A stretch of DNA of 64,000 nt from Egibacteraceae bacterium (GTDB lineage: Bacteria > Actinomycetota > Nitriliruptoria > Euzebyales > Egibacteraceae), in the NCBI GenBank assembly GCA_030446745.1, contig JAUJMS010000003.1, positions 135,254-199,253 of the forward strand, in the 5' to 3' direction. Shown here piece by piece: positions 42,415 to 51,110 of the stretch. The position numbers and the translations under genes were made by a program. The notes below the pieces were generated by a model. The model made no database searches. It saw only the letters and a program-made list of their open reading frames with translations, and was not told where the DNA came from. The number at the start of each line of letters is the position of its first letter. The stretch's first letter is position 1.

Positions 42415-43455
42415 GCGCGCTCCCGCGCGCGCGGCCATACCGCGGCTCGGGCCACGCCGGCGCGGCGGTCGACCGCAACCCCGGCGCGGCGACCCGCATC
42501 CCGCCCGACCCGCGCCCCGAAAACTGGCGGTTGCGCGCCACCGCACTCGCCTGGACCGCCGCGTGGGAGGCGGCCCGCCGGCTGCCGGAAGGGCTCGTCC
42601 TCGCCCTGGCCGACGCCGCCGGACGTGCCGGCTACCGCCTCGGCGGCGACGCGCGCCGCCGCGTGGCGAGCAACCTCGCCCGTGTGGTGGCGCCCGAGGG
42701 GCTCGATGCGACGGTCCGTGCGGCGTTCCGCTCCTACGCCCGCTACTGGGTCGAGGCGTTCCGCGCCGCCGACATCAGCCCCGAAGAGATCGACCGGCGC
42801 ACCACCACCGACGGCTTCGACCACCTCGACGCGGCGCTGGACCTCGGCCGCGGCGTCGTCGTGCTGCTCGCCCACCACGGGTCGTGGGACAGCGCCGCAC
42901 GCTGGGCCGAGACCCACGGCTATCACCTGGCCGTCGTCGCCGAGGTGTTACGGCCACACGCGCTGTTCGCCAAGTTCGTGCGCCTGCGCGAAGCCATCGG
43001 CCTGGAGGTGGTGCCACTGCGCCGGGGTGCCGCGCTGACCGAGCGGCTCACGGAGGTCGCCGCCGCCAACCACCTCGTCGGGCTGCTGACCGACCGCGAC
43101 CTCAGCGGCACGGCGCCGGTCGTGCGGTTCTTCGGCGAGCCTGCGCGCATCCCCTCGGACCCGTCGTGCTCAGCCGCCGCACCGGCGCGCCGATCGTGCC
43201 GATCACGATGATCCAGCGGCCGGGGCGCGGCTGGCACTTGCAGATCCTGCCGCCGGTCGACGTCGCCGACGTCGCGCTCGACGTCGCCGCGCAACGGGTC
43301 GCCGACGCGCTGGCGGCGCTCATCCGGCTGGCACCTGAACAGTGGCACGCCTTCCAGCCGGTCTGGCTGGCCGACCTTCCGGCACGGCGGCGGAGCGGCG
43401 GAGGCCCGCCACCCTCGGCCGTTACAAGCCCGCCCCGCCGCCGGCCGGCTCGTGA
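42411..43455 (+). pseudogene. Phosphatidylinositol mannoside acyltransferase-like (PatA/HtrB family), frameshifted
   Basis: Resembles LpxL/HtrB-type acyltransferases, in actinobacteria PatA (Rv2611c), which acylates the mannose of PIM. The reading frame from GTG 42411 (GTGA overlap with pgsA) contains VVVLLAHHGSWDSAARW (the His/Asp catalytic HxxxxD), VVPLRRGAALTERL and VGLLTDRDLSG. Near 43165 the frame shifts by one base and continues with GPVVLSRRTGAPIVPITM and WHAFQPVWLAD; a second shift near 43400 is needed to reach the natural stop TGA 43453-43455 (ending KPAPPPAGS). Repaired length of about 345 residues is normal. Confidence 0.82.
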
Positions 43456-44576
43456 AGATCGCGCTCGTCTGCCCGTACGACTGGTCGCGCCACGGCGGGG
43501 GCCAGGCGACCGTCGCGGGGCCCGGCAGCTACCGGCGGTACCACCACCGCGTTGGGGTCGCCCCCCCGACGTCGCGGCCGCTCGACCGCCACGGCGTCGA
43601 CCGCCTCGTCACCGCGGTCGGGCGCCCGGTGCCTGTGCGCTACAACCGCTCGGTGGCGCCGGTGGCGTTGTCGCCGGCCGCGGGGCGCCGCACCACTGCC
43701 GCGCTGGCCGAGTTCTCGCCGCACGTCGTCCACGTGCACGAGCCGCTCGTGCCAGCCGTTGCGGCGGCGGCCGCGGCGTGGGGTCCGCGGCCGCTCGTCG
43801 CCACCTTCCACGCGTGGTCCTCGTCGCAGCGCCTGTACCGGCTGGCGGCGCCCATCGCGCGGCGCATCGCCGCCCGGCTCGACGCGCGTGTTGCGGTGTC
43901 GCCCGCGGCACAGCAGTTCGCCGCCGAAGCGCTGCGCCTGCCACTGGGGTCGTTCCGCGTCGTGCCCAACGGCGTGGACGCCGACGCCTACGCCGGCGCG
44001 GAGGCCATACCCGAGCTGGTCGACCGCGCCCGGCCGCTCCTGCTGTTCGTCGGGCGCCTGGAACCCCGCAAGGGCCTCGACGTGCTCGTGCGCGCCTTCC
44101 TGCGGCTGCGCAGCGCCGTGCCGCGCGTGCGTCTGTGCGTGGTGGGCGAGGGTCCCGAGCGCGAACGGTGCCAGCAGATGGTCCCTCCGTCGCTGCGCCC
44201 CGACGTGCTGTTCGTCGGCGCGGTCGAGGAGGCGCAGAAGCCGCGCTACCACGCGAGCGCCGACGTGTTCGTCGCGCCGAACACGGGCGGCGAGTCGTTC
44301 GGCATCGTGCTGCTCGAGGCCATGTCGGCCGGGCTGCCGGTCGTGGCCTCCGACATCCCAGGGTTTCGCACCGTGATGAAGGACGGCCGCCAGGGGCGCC
44401 TCGTGCCTGCCGATGACGCGTTCGCTCTGGCGGAGGCGCTGGGCACGCTGCTGGCGAACCGCCGTCTCGCCGACGCGATGGCCGCCGAGGGGCGCCGCAC
44501 CGTCGCGGACTACACGTGGTCGGTGGTCGGGCGCCGCGTCGAGGATCTGTACCGGGCAGTGCTCACGGCGTCGTAG
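43452..44576 (+). CDS. pimA: GT4 glycosyltransferase, phosphatidylinositol mannosyltransferase-like (PimA)
   Basis: A 374-residue GT-B enzyme. The N-terminal domain has KIALVCPYDWSRHGGG (start of the acceptor site) and VVHVHEPLVPAV; the C-terminal nucleotide-sugar domain shows VVPNGVD, LLFVGRLEPRKGLDVLV, VVGEGPERE and the GT4 signature PNTGGESFGIVLLEAMSAGLPVVAS (shown in parts). PimA adds mannose from GDP-mannose to phosphatidylinositol on the cytoplasmic membrane face. Residues about 20-45 align poorly with PimA and may contain paired indels. GTG 43452 overlaps the acyltransferase stop. Order thrS-HIT-pgsA-PatA-PimA supports the call. Confidence 0.85.
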   Translation: MKIALVCPYDWSRHGGGQATVAGPGSYRRYHHRVGVAPPTSRPLDRHGVDRLVTAVGRPVPVRYNRSVAPVALSPAAGRRTTAALAEFSPHVVHVHEPLVPAVAAAAAAWGPRPLVATFHAWSSSQRLYRLAAPIARRIAARLDARVAVSPAAQQFAAEALRLPLGSFRVVPNGVDADAYAGAEAIPELVDRARPLLLFVGRLEPRKGLDVLVRAFLRLRSAVPRVRLCVVGEGPERERCQQMVPPSLRPDVLFVGAVEEAQKPRYHASADVFVAPNTGGESFGIVLLEAMSAGLPVVASDIPGFRTVMKDGRQGRLVPADDAFALAEALGTLLANRRLADAMAAEGRRTVADYTWSVVGRRVEDLYRAVLTAS

Positions 44577-44686
44577 CGCGCGTGCCCCGACGGGATCGGC
44601 GGCATGGTGCCGAAACCGCCAGGCGACGTCGGATACGGCCGTCACGGCCGTACCATTGTCCCCCCGTGAGGCGAACAGGAGCGTGG

Positions 44687-45745
44687 GTGTCCGTGCGTCG
44701 AGCGTACGTCGGTGTCGTGGTCCTCGGGCTGTTGTCGGGTGCCTGCACCAGTGAGCCAGCGCCCGCCGCCGCGCCGGCGACGCAGAGCCCGTCACCGTCG
44801 CCGTCCCCGACGCCGAGCCCCACGCCGACGGCGACACCCGAGCCGAAACCGACGCCGGTCGCCGCGCTGACCGGCGAGGCGCTGACCGACCCGTCCGCGC
44901 GCCGGCGCCCGGTCGTCGCGGTCAAGATCGACAACGCGCCCGCGGCGGTGCCGCAGGAGGGGCTCGACGCGGCCGACGTCGTCTTCGAGGAGGAGGTCGA
45001 AGGCGGCATCACACGCTTCGTCGCGCTGTACCAGTCCAGGGACCCGGGCGCGGTCGGCCCGGTGCGCTCGGGGCGTGAAGCCGACGCGGTGCTGCTGCCG
45101 CCCTTCGAGCCGGTCGTCGCGATCTCGGGCGCCGCGTCGAGCGTGATCGCCGATCTCGAGGACGCCGACCTGCTCGTGTTCGAGGAGGGCCAGGCCGGCG
45201 CGTTCCGCCGGCGGTCCGGCCGGCGCGCGCCCCACAACCTGTTCGCTGACGTGGAGCGGTTGTGGTCGGTCGGCGCGGACCTGAAGCCACCGGACAAGCC
45301 GCTGTGGCGGTTCACCGCGAAGCCACTGCGCGGCGGCGACCGGGTCGCCGAGGCCGCGTTGACGTTCTCGCCGTTCGCGTCGGCGACATGGCGGTGGTCG
45401 TCGCAACAGCGGGTCTGGCAACGGCGCCAGAACGGCGCCGTCCACGCGACCGCCGGGGGCGAGCAGCTGACCGCCGACAACGTCGTCGTGATGCGCGTGA
45501 CCTCGACCGCCGGGGACCGGGTCGACTCGGCCGGCAATCCGACCGTGTCGATCGACCTCACCGGTCGCGGCGAGGCCGTCGTCCTGCGCGACGGCCGCGC
45601 CTACGACGCGCGCTGGCGCAAGCGCAGCGCGACGTCGCCGTTGCGCTGGCTCGACGAGGACGGCGATCCTTTCCCGCTCGCCGAGGGGCGGACCTGGGTC
45701 GAGGTGCTCCCCACCGGGGCGGTGCTGGAGCTCGACCGGCGCTGA
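44687..45745 (+). CDS. DUF3048 domain lipoprotein (YerB-like)
   Basis: A 352-residue exported lipoprotein: signal peptide VRRAYVGVVVLGLLSGAC with lipobox LSGAC, a Pro/Ser/Thr-rich linker (SPSPSPSPTPSPTPTATPEP) and a DUF3048 domain with VVAVKIDNAPAAVPQEGL, EGGITRFVALYQS and GPVRSGREADAV. Function of the family is unknown. GTG 44687 has AGGAG 5 nt upstream; GTG 44666, 9 nt after a TACCAT hexamer, is a leaderless alternative in the same frame. It follows the PimA-like gene by 110 nt. Confidence 0.85.
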   Translation: MSVRRAYVGVVVLGLLSGACTSEPAPAAAPATQSPSPSPSPTPSPTPTATPEPKPTPVAALTGEALTDPSARRRPVVAVKIDNAPAAVPQEGLDAADVVFEEEVEGGITRFVALYQSRDPGAVGPVRSGREADAVLLPPFEPVVAISGAASSVIADLEDADLLVFEEGQAGAFRRRSGRRAPHNLFADVERLWSVGADLKPPDKPLWRFTAKPLRGGDRVAEAALTFSPFASATWRWSSQQRVWQRRQNGAVHATAGGEQLTADNVVVMRVTSTAGDRVDSAGNPTVSIDLTGRGEAVVLRDGRAYDARWRKRSATSPLRWLDEDGDPFPLAEGRTWVEVLPTGAVLELDRR

Positions 45746-45846
45746 CCGGCCCGCTCGGCGGCCCGTGAGCGCCCCTCTCCCCGGCGGTACCCTGCGAAGG
45801 CGCGCACGATCCGGGTGCGCCGGCCCCCGCCCCGGGAGGAACCACC

Positions 45847-46743
45847 GTGACTGATCCATCGCCGCTGCGCGGCACCGACCGCGTCAAGCGGGGCCTGGCC
45901 GACATGCTCAAGGGCGGCGTCATCATGGACGTCGTCGACGCCGAGCAGGCGCGCGTCGCCGAGGAGGCGGGCGCCGTCGCCGTCATGGCGCTCGAGCGGG
46001 TGCCGGCCGACATCCGCCGCGACGGCGGCGTCGCGCGGATGTCTGACCCCGACATGATCGAGTCGATCATGGCCGCCGTGTCGATCCCGGTCATGGCCAA
46101 GGTCCGCATCGGCCACTTCGTCGAGGCGCAGGTTTTGCAGGCGATCGGCGTCGACTACGTCGACGAGTCCGAGGTGCTCACCCCGGCCGACGAGGCGCAC
46201 CACATCGACAAGCACGCGTTCACCGTGCCGTTCGTGTGCGGCGCCACCAACCTCGGCGAGGCGCTGCGCCGGATTGGCGAGGGCGCGGCGATGATCCGGT
46301 CCAAGGGTGAGGCGGGCACCGGCAACGTCGTCGAGGCGGTGCGCCACATGCGCGCGATCACCGGCGGCATCCGCCGGCTGGCGACGCTGTCGGCCGAGGA
46401 GCGCTACGCCGCCGCGAAGGAGCTGCGCGCCCCGTACGACCTCGTCGCCGAGGTCGCCGACGCCGGCCGGCTGCCGGTCGTGCTGTTCACCGCCGGCGGC
46501 ATCGCGACCCCCGCCGACGCCGCGCTCATGATGCAGCTCGGTGCCGACGGCGTGTTCGTGGGGTCGGGGATCTTCAAGTCCGGCGACCCCGCCCGCCGCG
46601 CCCGCGCGATCGTGGAGGCGACGACCTACTTCGCCGACGCCGAGGTCGTCGCGAAGGTCAGCCGCGACCTCGGCGAGGCGATGGTCGGCATCGAGCTGGA
46701 CACCCTCGCGCCGTCGGAGCGGCTGGCGCAGCGCGGCTGGTAG
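45847..46743 (+). CDS. pdxS: Pyridoxal 5'-phosphate synthase lyase subunit PdxS
   Basis: A 298-residue TIM-barrel subunit that forms PLP from ribose 5-phosphate, glyceraldehyde 3-phosphate and ammonia. Nearly every residue is conserved: [45 protein letters not shown] with the Schiff-base Lys, [11 protein letters not shown] (phosphate loop and second Lys) and [20 protein letters not shown] 45847 with Shine-Dalgarno GGGAGGAA; a TACCCT -10-like element lies at 45787-45792. Its glutaminase partner pdxT is 1.4 kb downstream, separated by degenerate material. Confidence 0.96.
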   Translation: MTDPSPLRGTDRVKRGLADMLKGGVIMDVVDAEQARVAEEAGAVAVMALERVPADIRRDGGVARMSDPDMIESIMAAVSIPVMAKVRIGHFVEAQVLQAIGVDYVDESEVLTPADEAHHIDKHAFTVPFVCGATNLGEALRRIGEGAAMIRSKGEAGTGNVVEAVRHMRAITGGIRRLATLSAEERYAAAKELRAPYDLVAEVADAGRLPVVLFTAGGIATPADAALMMQLGADGVFVGSGIFKSGDPARRARAIVEATTYFADAEVVAKVSRDLGEAMVGIELDTLAPSERLAQRGW

Positions 46744-46751
46744 CCGCCCGA

Positions 46752-47698
46752 TCAGGTCCCGGCGACGAGCAGGACCGCGACGGCGACGACGGCGCAGACG
46801 GCGGCGACCGCGGGCGCCGCCGCACGACGCGACGGCGCGCGGCGGGCGGCGACGACGCTGCCGGCCACGCCCCCTGCGAGCAGCACGCCGAGCTGCGTTG
46901 CGAGCAGCCCCACGGGACCGAGCGGGTTCGGATCCACCTCCACCGCGGCCGAGCCCGCGCCGAACGGTTCGGCGAGCAGCCGCGGTAACAGCTGCCGGCT
47001 CGTCAGCAGCCGGCTCGAGGTCAGTGCGAGCGCCACGGCCACGGTAGCGGTGAGCGGCACGGCGGCCGCGACGGCCGCCCCTGGCGCACGCAGGGCCGCG
47101 CTGCGCGCTCGGCCGCGGCCAGCAGCGTCCACGCGAGGGCGGCGCACAAGGCGAGGCCGAGCAGCGACAGCAGTGGAGCCAGGCGCGCGACGTTGCGGGC
47201 GCCCCACAGTGGTGAGGTGCGCAGCTCGCCGAAACAGCAGCCCGCCGGCGAGCACGCCGAGCACCAGGGGGCTGTGGCGCGGCGGTGCCCACCGCACGAG
47301 CCGTCCGCGTGGCAGGTGACCGACCCAGCCACAGAACACCCGGAACACCTCGCCGTGGCGAAGCCAGCTGCGGCCGGCGACCAGCGTGGCAGCCAGCACG
47401 CCGACGAGGTAGACGGCCAGCGCCGTGGCGACGGCGCGCGGCGACAGGGGTCGGGGAAAGGCGCTGAGGTACCAGACCCAGGCGAAGGCCGTCACGCCGG
47501 CCCAGCGGACACCGGCGTCGGGCGTGTCGGGTCCCTCGGGGGCGAGCGGCCGTGCCAGCGTGTCGTACGGGTCGAGCCAGTCCCACACGTCGCCGACCAG
47601 CGCGCAGGCGAGGACCAGCAGCGGCCAGCCGGCGCCGACGACCAGCGCGGGGGCGAGGTTGTCCAGCTCGCCGGTCGGACCGAAGCGACCGGCGGCGA
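46752..47698 (-). pseudogene. N-terminally truncated multi-pass membrane protein, frameshifted
   Basis: Minus-strand reading gives ELDNLAPALVVGAGWPLLVL, ALVGDVWDWLDPYDTLARPL, several hydrophobic helices (WAGVTAFAWVWYLSAF, ALAVYLVGVLAATLVAG) and a C-terminal helix. The LDNLAP...GDVW...P pattern recalls membrane proteins often labelled fenitrothion hydrolase in actinobacteria, but I am unsure. Two frame changes between about 47100 and 47240 are needed to join the C-terminal half (LLSLLGLALCAALAWTLL). No start exists: homologous sequence stops at about 47698 and the same frame hits a stop near 47738, so roughly the first 100 residues are missing. Confidence 0.6.
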
Positions 47699-47911
47699 TC
47701 CGACGGCACTCGGACGTACCACGTGCTCGCGTCCGACATCAGCCGCGGCATCGACGTGATGTCGTGGACCGGCAAGCCCAACACGATCGGCGCCGCCCCC
47801 GCGGCCGCCCCACTGGCCACGACCGGCGACGCCGGCCTCGCGCTGGCCGGGCTGATCGTCCTGCCGGCCGCGGCGGTCATCGGTCGCCGCCGCAGCCGCG
47901 CCACCGTCTGA
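47699..47911 (+). pseudogene. C-terminal remnant of a sortase-anchored surface protein (LAXTG signal)
   Basis: The last 70 codons read SDGTRTYHVLASDISRG, then an Ala/Pro linker, LATTG, a hydrophobic segment (LALAGLIVLPAAAVIG) and the basic tail RRRSRATV. This is a complete sorting signal of the LAXTG type used by class E sortases in high-GC actinobacteria. No start codon or N-terminal body exists; sequence to the left belongs to the opposite-strand membrane protein. The gene therefore appears truncated by the same event. A strong hairpin follows the stop. Confidence 0.6.
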
Positions 47912-47926
47912 CACGCACGGCATCCG

Positions 47927-47962
47927 CGGCCCCGCGCCCTCCGTTTTCGGGGCGCGGGGTCG
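47927..47962 (+). terminator. Strong GC hairpin after the surface-protein remnant
   Basis: Perfect 10-bp arms 47930-47939 and 47950-47959, extendable outward by three pairs including one G-T, around the loop TCCGTTTTCG. There is no T-tract, as usual for high-GC actinobacterial terminators. Confidence 0.6.
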
Positions 47963-47968
47963 CGCGTG

Positions 47969-48121
47969 TCAGCCGCGGCTGGAAAGGATGTCGTTGACGT
48001 CGATGACAGGCCGGCGCCACGTCGGTGCGGATGACGTCGCCCCGGCGGTAGACGACCGGCTCGGCGTAGCGAACGCCACGTCGGGTTCGAGGTGGGTGCG
48101 GTCGGCGAGGTCGACGTTCAC
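47969..48121 (-). other. Unassigned short coding remnant
   Basis: Minus-strand sequence from GTG (complement of 48119-48121) reads NVDLADRTHLEPDVAF, then in another frame EPVVYRRGDVIRTDVAP, then back to VIDVNDILSSRG and a stop at 47969. The pieces look protein-like and would join with two one-base corrections into about 50 residues. I do not recognise it. It may be the end of a deleted gene or a small divergent gene opposite pdxT. Confidence 0.3.
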
Positions 48122-48144
48122 GCCGGTGACGCGGCCACGGTGGC

Positions 48145-48150
48145 TACCCT
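48145..48150 (+). promoter_or_regulatory. -10-like hexamer TACCCT, leaderless start of pdxT
   Basis: TACCCT lies exactly 7 nt upstream of GTG 48158 and no Shine-Dalgarno is present; gives pdxT its own promoter independent of pdxS. Confidence 0.5.
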
Positions 48151-48157
48151 CGGCCGC

Positions 48158-48790
48158 GTGACCGCCCAGCAACCGCCCCGTGTCGGCGTCCTGGCGTTGC
48201 AGGGCGACGTCGCCGAGCACCTCGAGATGGTCGCCGCCGCGGGCGCGCGGCCGGTCGTCGTGAAACGACGCGAGGAGCTCGCCGCCGTGGATGGGATCGT
48301 CCTGCCCGGCGGCGAGTCAACGACGATCGGCAAGCTCGCCGCGATGTACGGGCTGCTGGAACCGCTGCGCGAGCGCCTCGCCGCGGGGCTGCCCGCGTTC
48401 GGGACCTGCGCCGGCGCGATCCTGTTGGCGCGTGAGGCGCTGCACGCCGACGGACGGCGGGCCGACCAGCCGCTGCTCGGCGGCATGGACACCGTCGTGC
48501 GGCGCAACGCCTTCGGTCGCCAGGTCGCCAGCTTCGAGACCGACCTCGACGTCGCCGGCGTGGACGGCGGGCCGATGCACGCGGTGTTCATCCGGGCCCC
48601 GTGGATCGAGCGCGCCGGACCGGCGGTAGAAGTCCTCGCCGTCGCGCCGACGCCACTGGGTGCTAAGGTCGTCGTCGCCCGTCAGGGCCGTCTGCTCGCG
48701 TCGGCGTTTCACCCTGAGCTGACCGGCGACGGGCGCCTCCACGCGGCGTTCGTCCGGCTCGTGGAGCAGGTGCGAGCAGCGGGAGGGTAG
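48158..48790 (+). CDS. pdxT: Pyridoxal 5'-phosphate synthase glutaminase subunit PdxT
   Basis: A 210-residue class I glutamine amidotransferase supplying ammonia to PdxS. It starts VGVLALQGDVAEHL, contains LPGGESTTIGKL, the nucleophile C84 in FGTCAGAILLA and the His-Glu pair in ASAFHPELTGDGR near residue 187. The GTG 48158 start is set by homology (the open frame continues upstream without similarity) and by the -10 hexamer 7 nt before it. It precedes yebC by 2 nt, as in mycobacteria (Rv2604c-Rv2603c). Confidence 0.95.
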   Translation: MTAQQPPRVGVLALQGDVAEHLEMVAAAGARPVVVKRREELAAVDGIVLPGGESTTIGKLAAMYGLLEPLRERLAAGLPAFGTCAGAILLAREALHADGRRADQPLLGGMDTVVRRNAFGRQVASFETDLDVAGVDGGPMHAVFIRAPWIERAGPAVEVLAVAPTPLGAKVVVARQGRLLASAFHPELTGDGRLHAAFVRLVEQVRAAGG

Positions 48791-48792
48791 GG

Positions 48793-49542
48793 GTGTCCGG
48801 TCACAGCAAGTGCTCGTCGATCAAGCACAAGAAGCGCGCCGCCGACGCCAAGCGCGGCAAGCTGTTCGCGCGCTTGATTCGCGGCATCGAGTCCGCGGCG
48901 AAGGTCGGGGGCGCGGACCCGGACGGCAACCCGACGCTGGCCGCGGCGGTGCAGAAGGCGCGCGACGCGTCGGTGCCGAAAGACAACATCGAGCGCGCGC
49001 TCAAGCGCGCCGCCGGCGACCTCGACGGGATCAGCTACGAGACCGTCTACTACGAGGGCTACGCGCCCGGCGGGGTGGCGCTGTACGTCGAGTGCCTGAC
49101 CGACAACCGCAACCGCGCCGCCAACGACGTGCGCGCCGCGTTCAACAAGAACGGCGGCGCCCTGGCCACGCCCGGCGCGGTGAACTACCTGTTCAAGCGC
49201 ACCGGCGTCGTGGTCGTGCGGGCGGCGGACACCTCCGAGGACGAGGTACTCGCGGCGGGTCTCGAGGCCGGCATCGAGGACGTCGTCGTCGACAGCGACA
49301 CCCTGACCGTCGTGACGCAGCCCAACGACGTCCAGGAGGTGCGTGCGGCGCTGGAGCAGGCCGGCATCGCGGTCGCGTCATCGGAGGTGACCATGCTGCC
49401 GAGCGTCACCGTGTCGATCGACGAGGAGTCGGTTGCCAAGGCGGTGCTGCGGCTGCTCGAGGCGCTCGAGGACTGCGACGACGTGCAGAACGTCTACGCC
49501 AACTTCGACATCCCCGACCGGATCCTCGAGGCCGTCGCCTGA
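48793..49542 (+). CDS. YebC/PmpR family transcription/translation regulator
   Basis: A 249-residue protein of the YebC/TACO1 family: SGHSKCSSIKHKKRAADAKRG at the N-terminus, VPKDNIERALKRAAGD, YEGYAPGGVALYVECLTDNRNR and VTQPNDVQEVRAALEQAG. Members are DNA-binding regulators or ribosome-associated factors relieving polyproline stalling. GTG 48793 with GGGAGG upstream. In many bacteria it precedes ruvC; here a divergent two-gene insertion on the minus strand separates them. Confidence 0.94.
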   Translation: MSGHSKCSSIKHKKRAADAKRGKLFARLIRGIESAAKVGGADPDGNPTLAAAVQKARDASVPKDNIERALKRAAGDLDGISYETVYYEGYAPGGVALYVECLTDNRNRAANDVRAAFNKNGGALATPGAVNYLFKRTGVVVVRAADTSEDEVLAAGLEAGIEDVVVDSDTLTVVTQPNDVQEVRAALEQAGIAVASSEVTMLPSVTVSIDEESVAKAVLRLLEALEDCDDVQNVYANFDIPDRILEAVA

Positions 49543-49544
49543 CG

Positions 49545-50522
49545 TCAGGCCGGCACCTCGTCTTCTTCGCGACGGCGGCGCAAGGCCACGACGAGCAGCA
49601 CCAGGACGACGAGCAGCAGGGCCAGCGCCGTCGCAAGCAGTGGCAGGCGCACCGCGCCGCCGGGCGCCGGTGCGGAGAAGTCCGGCTCCGGTGGCAGCCC
49701 GGGCGGCGGCAGCGCCACGCCGGTGCCCGGGTCGACGAGGACCCCGTCGGCGAAGTTGGCGCTGCCCGACCCGCCGGCGTCGGGCCCGCGCAGCCGCGCG
49801 TCGAGCCCGACCTCGCCGTCGAGGTCTGCGGGCGGTGACCAGCTGCCGACGAGCGCGCGGGCGAAACCGGGCAGGATCGTCTGGCCGGTCAGCTTCACGC
49901 GGTCCAGGCGCGTCCCGTCGTCGGCGGTCAGCGTGACCGTCCCGGTCGGGTTGACGTGGACATCGCCGATGTTGCGCGCGAGCGCCACGACCTCGACCTG
50001 TTCCGGCACCGCCGACGGCCGCACGCTGACGTCGGTGACATCGAGCGACTGGTCCCACGGCTTCGGGCCCCGCAGCAGCACGAGCCCGGCAATGCGCGAG
50101 CGGGTCTGGACCTGGTTCTGCGGCACCGGCGTCGCCCCGTCGTCGTCGAGCTCGGCCAGCAGTGCGACGTACAGCCCGGCCTGGCCGTCGGGGATCGCGC
50201 CGCGCACGGTCACCTCCTGGCGTTCCCCCGGCGCGAGGTTCAGCGACGTCGGGCGCAGCGCGAGGTCGCCCGAGACCGGGCCGTTGTCCATGTACCGCGG
50301 CGTGCCGTCGGTCTCGTGGCCGAGGTCGGCCAGCGACAGGGCGAGCCGCTGGCGCGTCGCCGTGTCGTTGGTCAGCGTGTACGTCAGCGATACCTCGCGC
50401 GAGTCGAGGTTGCGCTCGACGCGTGCCGGGCTGAGCGTGATCCCCTCGGCCTGGGCAGCCGCTGGCCCCGGGACGAGTCCCAGGGCCAGAGCGAGCAGCA
50501 GAAGGCGACGCAGGTGTGGCAT
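49545..50522 (-). CDS. Secreted, membrane-anchored beta-sandwich protein (DUF916-like), second gene of WxL-like pair
   Basis: A 325-residue protein with an N-terminal signal peptide (LLLLALALGLVPGPAAAQA), Ig-like beta-sandwich domains (ITLSPARVERNLDSREVS, SLNLAPGERQEVTVRGAIPD, YVALLAELDDDG) and a C-terminal transmembrane helix (LPLLATALALLLVVLVLLVV) followed by RRRREED. This is the layout of DUF916 proteins found next to WxL-domain proteins in Firmicutes, which bind peptidoglycan and carry the WxL partner. It lies 60 nt downstream of a small secreted protein that has a WxL-like motif. No functional call is possible beyond cell-surface attachment. Confidence 0.65.
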   Translation of the reverse strand: MPHLRRLLLLALALGLVPGPAAAQAEGITLSPARVERNLDSREVSLTYTLTNDTATRQRLALSLADLGHETDGTPRYMDNGPVSGDLALRPTSLNLAPGERQEVTVRGAIPDGQAGLYVALLAELDDDGATPVPQNQVQTRSRIAGLVLLRGPKPWDQSLDVTDVSVRPSAVPEQVEVVALARNIGDVHVNPTGTVTLTADDGTRLDRVKLTGQTILPGFARALVGSWSPPADLDGEVGLDARLRGPDAGGSGSANFADGVLVDPGTGVALPPPGLPPEPDFSAPAPGGAVRLPLLATALALLLVVLVLLVVALRRRREEDEVPA

Positions 50523-50582
50523 GCGGGTGCGTCTTTCGGAGGGGACGGGGGTGGCCGTGACGGCTGCGCCGCCTGCGGCGAC

Positions 50583-51086
50583 CTAGAGCGCGGCGCTGGC
50601 AGTGTAGGTGAACACGTTGCGGTAGCTGGCCGGCTTGTCGCTGATCAGCACCGGCTGCGACAGCTGCAGGCTCATCGTGTCGGTCGTCAGGCCGACGCCG
50701 GTCACCAGCGTCTGGGCTGTCGTGCCGGTGAGGACGGGAGCCGGGACCGCGGTGCCGGCAGTCAGCGTCGGGGTCACCGTGGTGGCCGTCGCCAGGGCGT
50801 CGGTGCCGTAGGCCCCGGCCGAGTACTTCGTCATCGTCGCCTTGGCGGCCTGGAGCGTGACGGTGTACGCGGTGTTCGACGCGATCTCCAGCTTGCCGCC
50901 GGCCTTCGTGTTGGCACCGGGGGACAGCGCCCACGACACCGAGGGGTCCGGGGCGGTGTTCATCGTGACCGTGGTGGCCAGCGTCCCGTCCACCGTCTGG
51001 TCGGCCTGGTCGGCCATGGCCGGTCCGCCGATCAGCGACAGCGCCACCGCTCCGGCGGCTCCAGCGACAAATGCGCGAGTCTTCAC
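50583..51086 (-). CDS. Small secreted WxL-like surface protein
   Basis: A 167-residue exported protein: signal peptide RAFVAGAAGAVALSLIGGPAMA, then a beta-rich Thr/Ala-rich domain. W52-A53-L54 (VSWALSP) fits a WxL tripeptide and the C-terminus (YRNVFTYTASAAL) resembles the closing strand of WxL domains. There is no sorting signal or membrane anchor; the next gene encodes an anchored partner. GTG start (complement of 51084-51086) with AGGAG upstream on the minus strand. The pair interrupts the usual yebC-ruvC order. Confidence 0.62.
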   Translation of the reverse strand: MKTRAFVAGAAGAVALSLIGGPAMADQADQTVDGTLATTVTMNTAPDPSVSWALSPGANTKAGGKLEIASNTAYTVTLQAAKATMTKYSAGAYGTDALATATTVTPTLTAGTAVPAPVLTGTTAQTLVTGVGLTTDTMSLQLSQPVLISDKPASYRNVFTYTASAAL

Positions 51087-51110
51087 GTCCGACCACTCTC
51101 CTGTTCTGTG

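Noticed and set aside
45601-47904. A 767-codon minus-strand open frame opposite pdxS
   Set aside because: It is antisense to the highly conserved pdxS and has a random Arg/Asp/His-rich composition; an artefact of GC content.
47969-48121. A Uma2-like endonuclease fragment
   Set aside because: The THLEPDVAF stretch looks vaguely similar, but the following sequence does not fit and the frame breaks twice; left unassigned.
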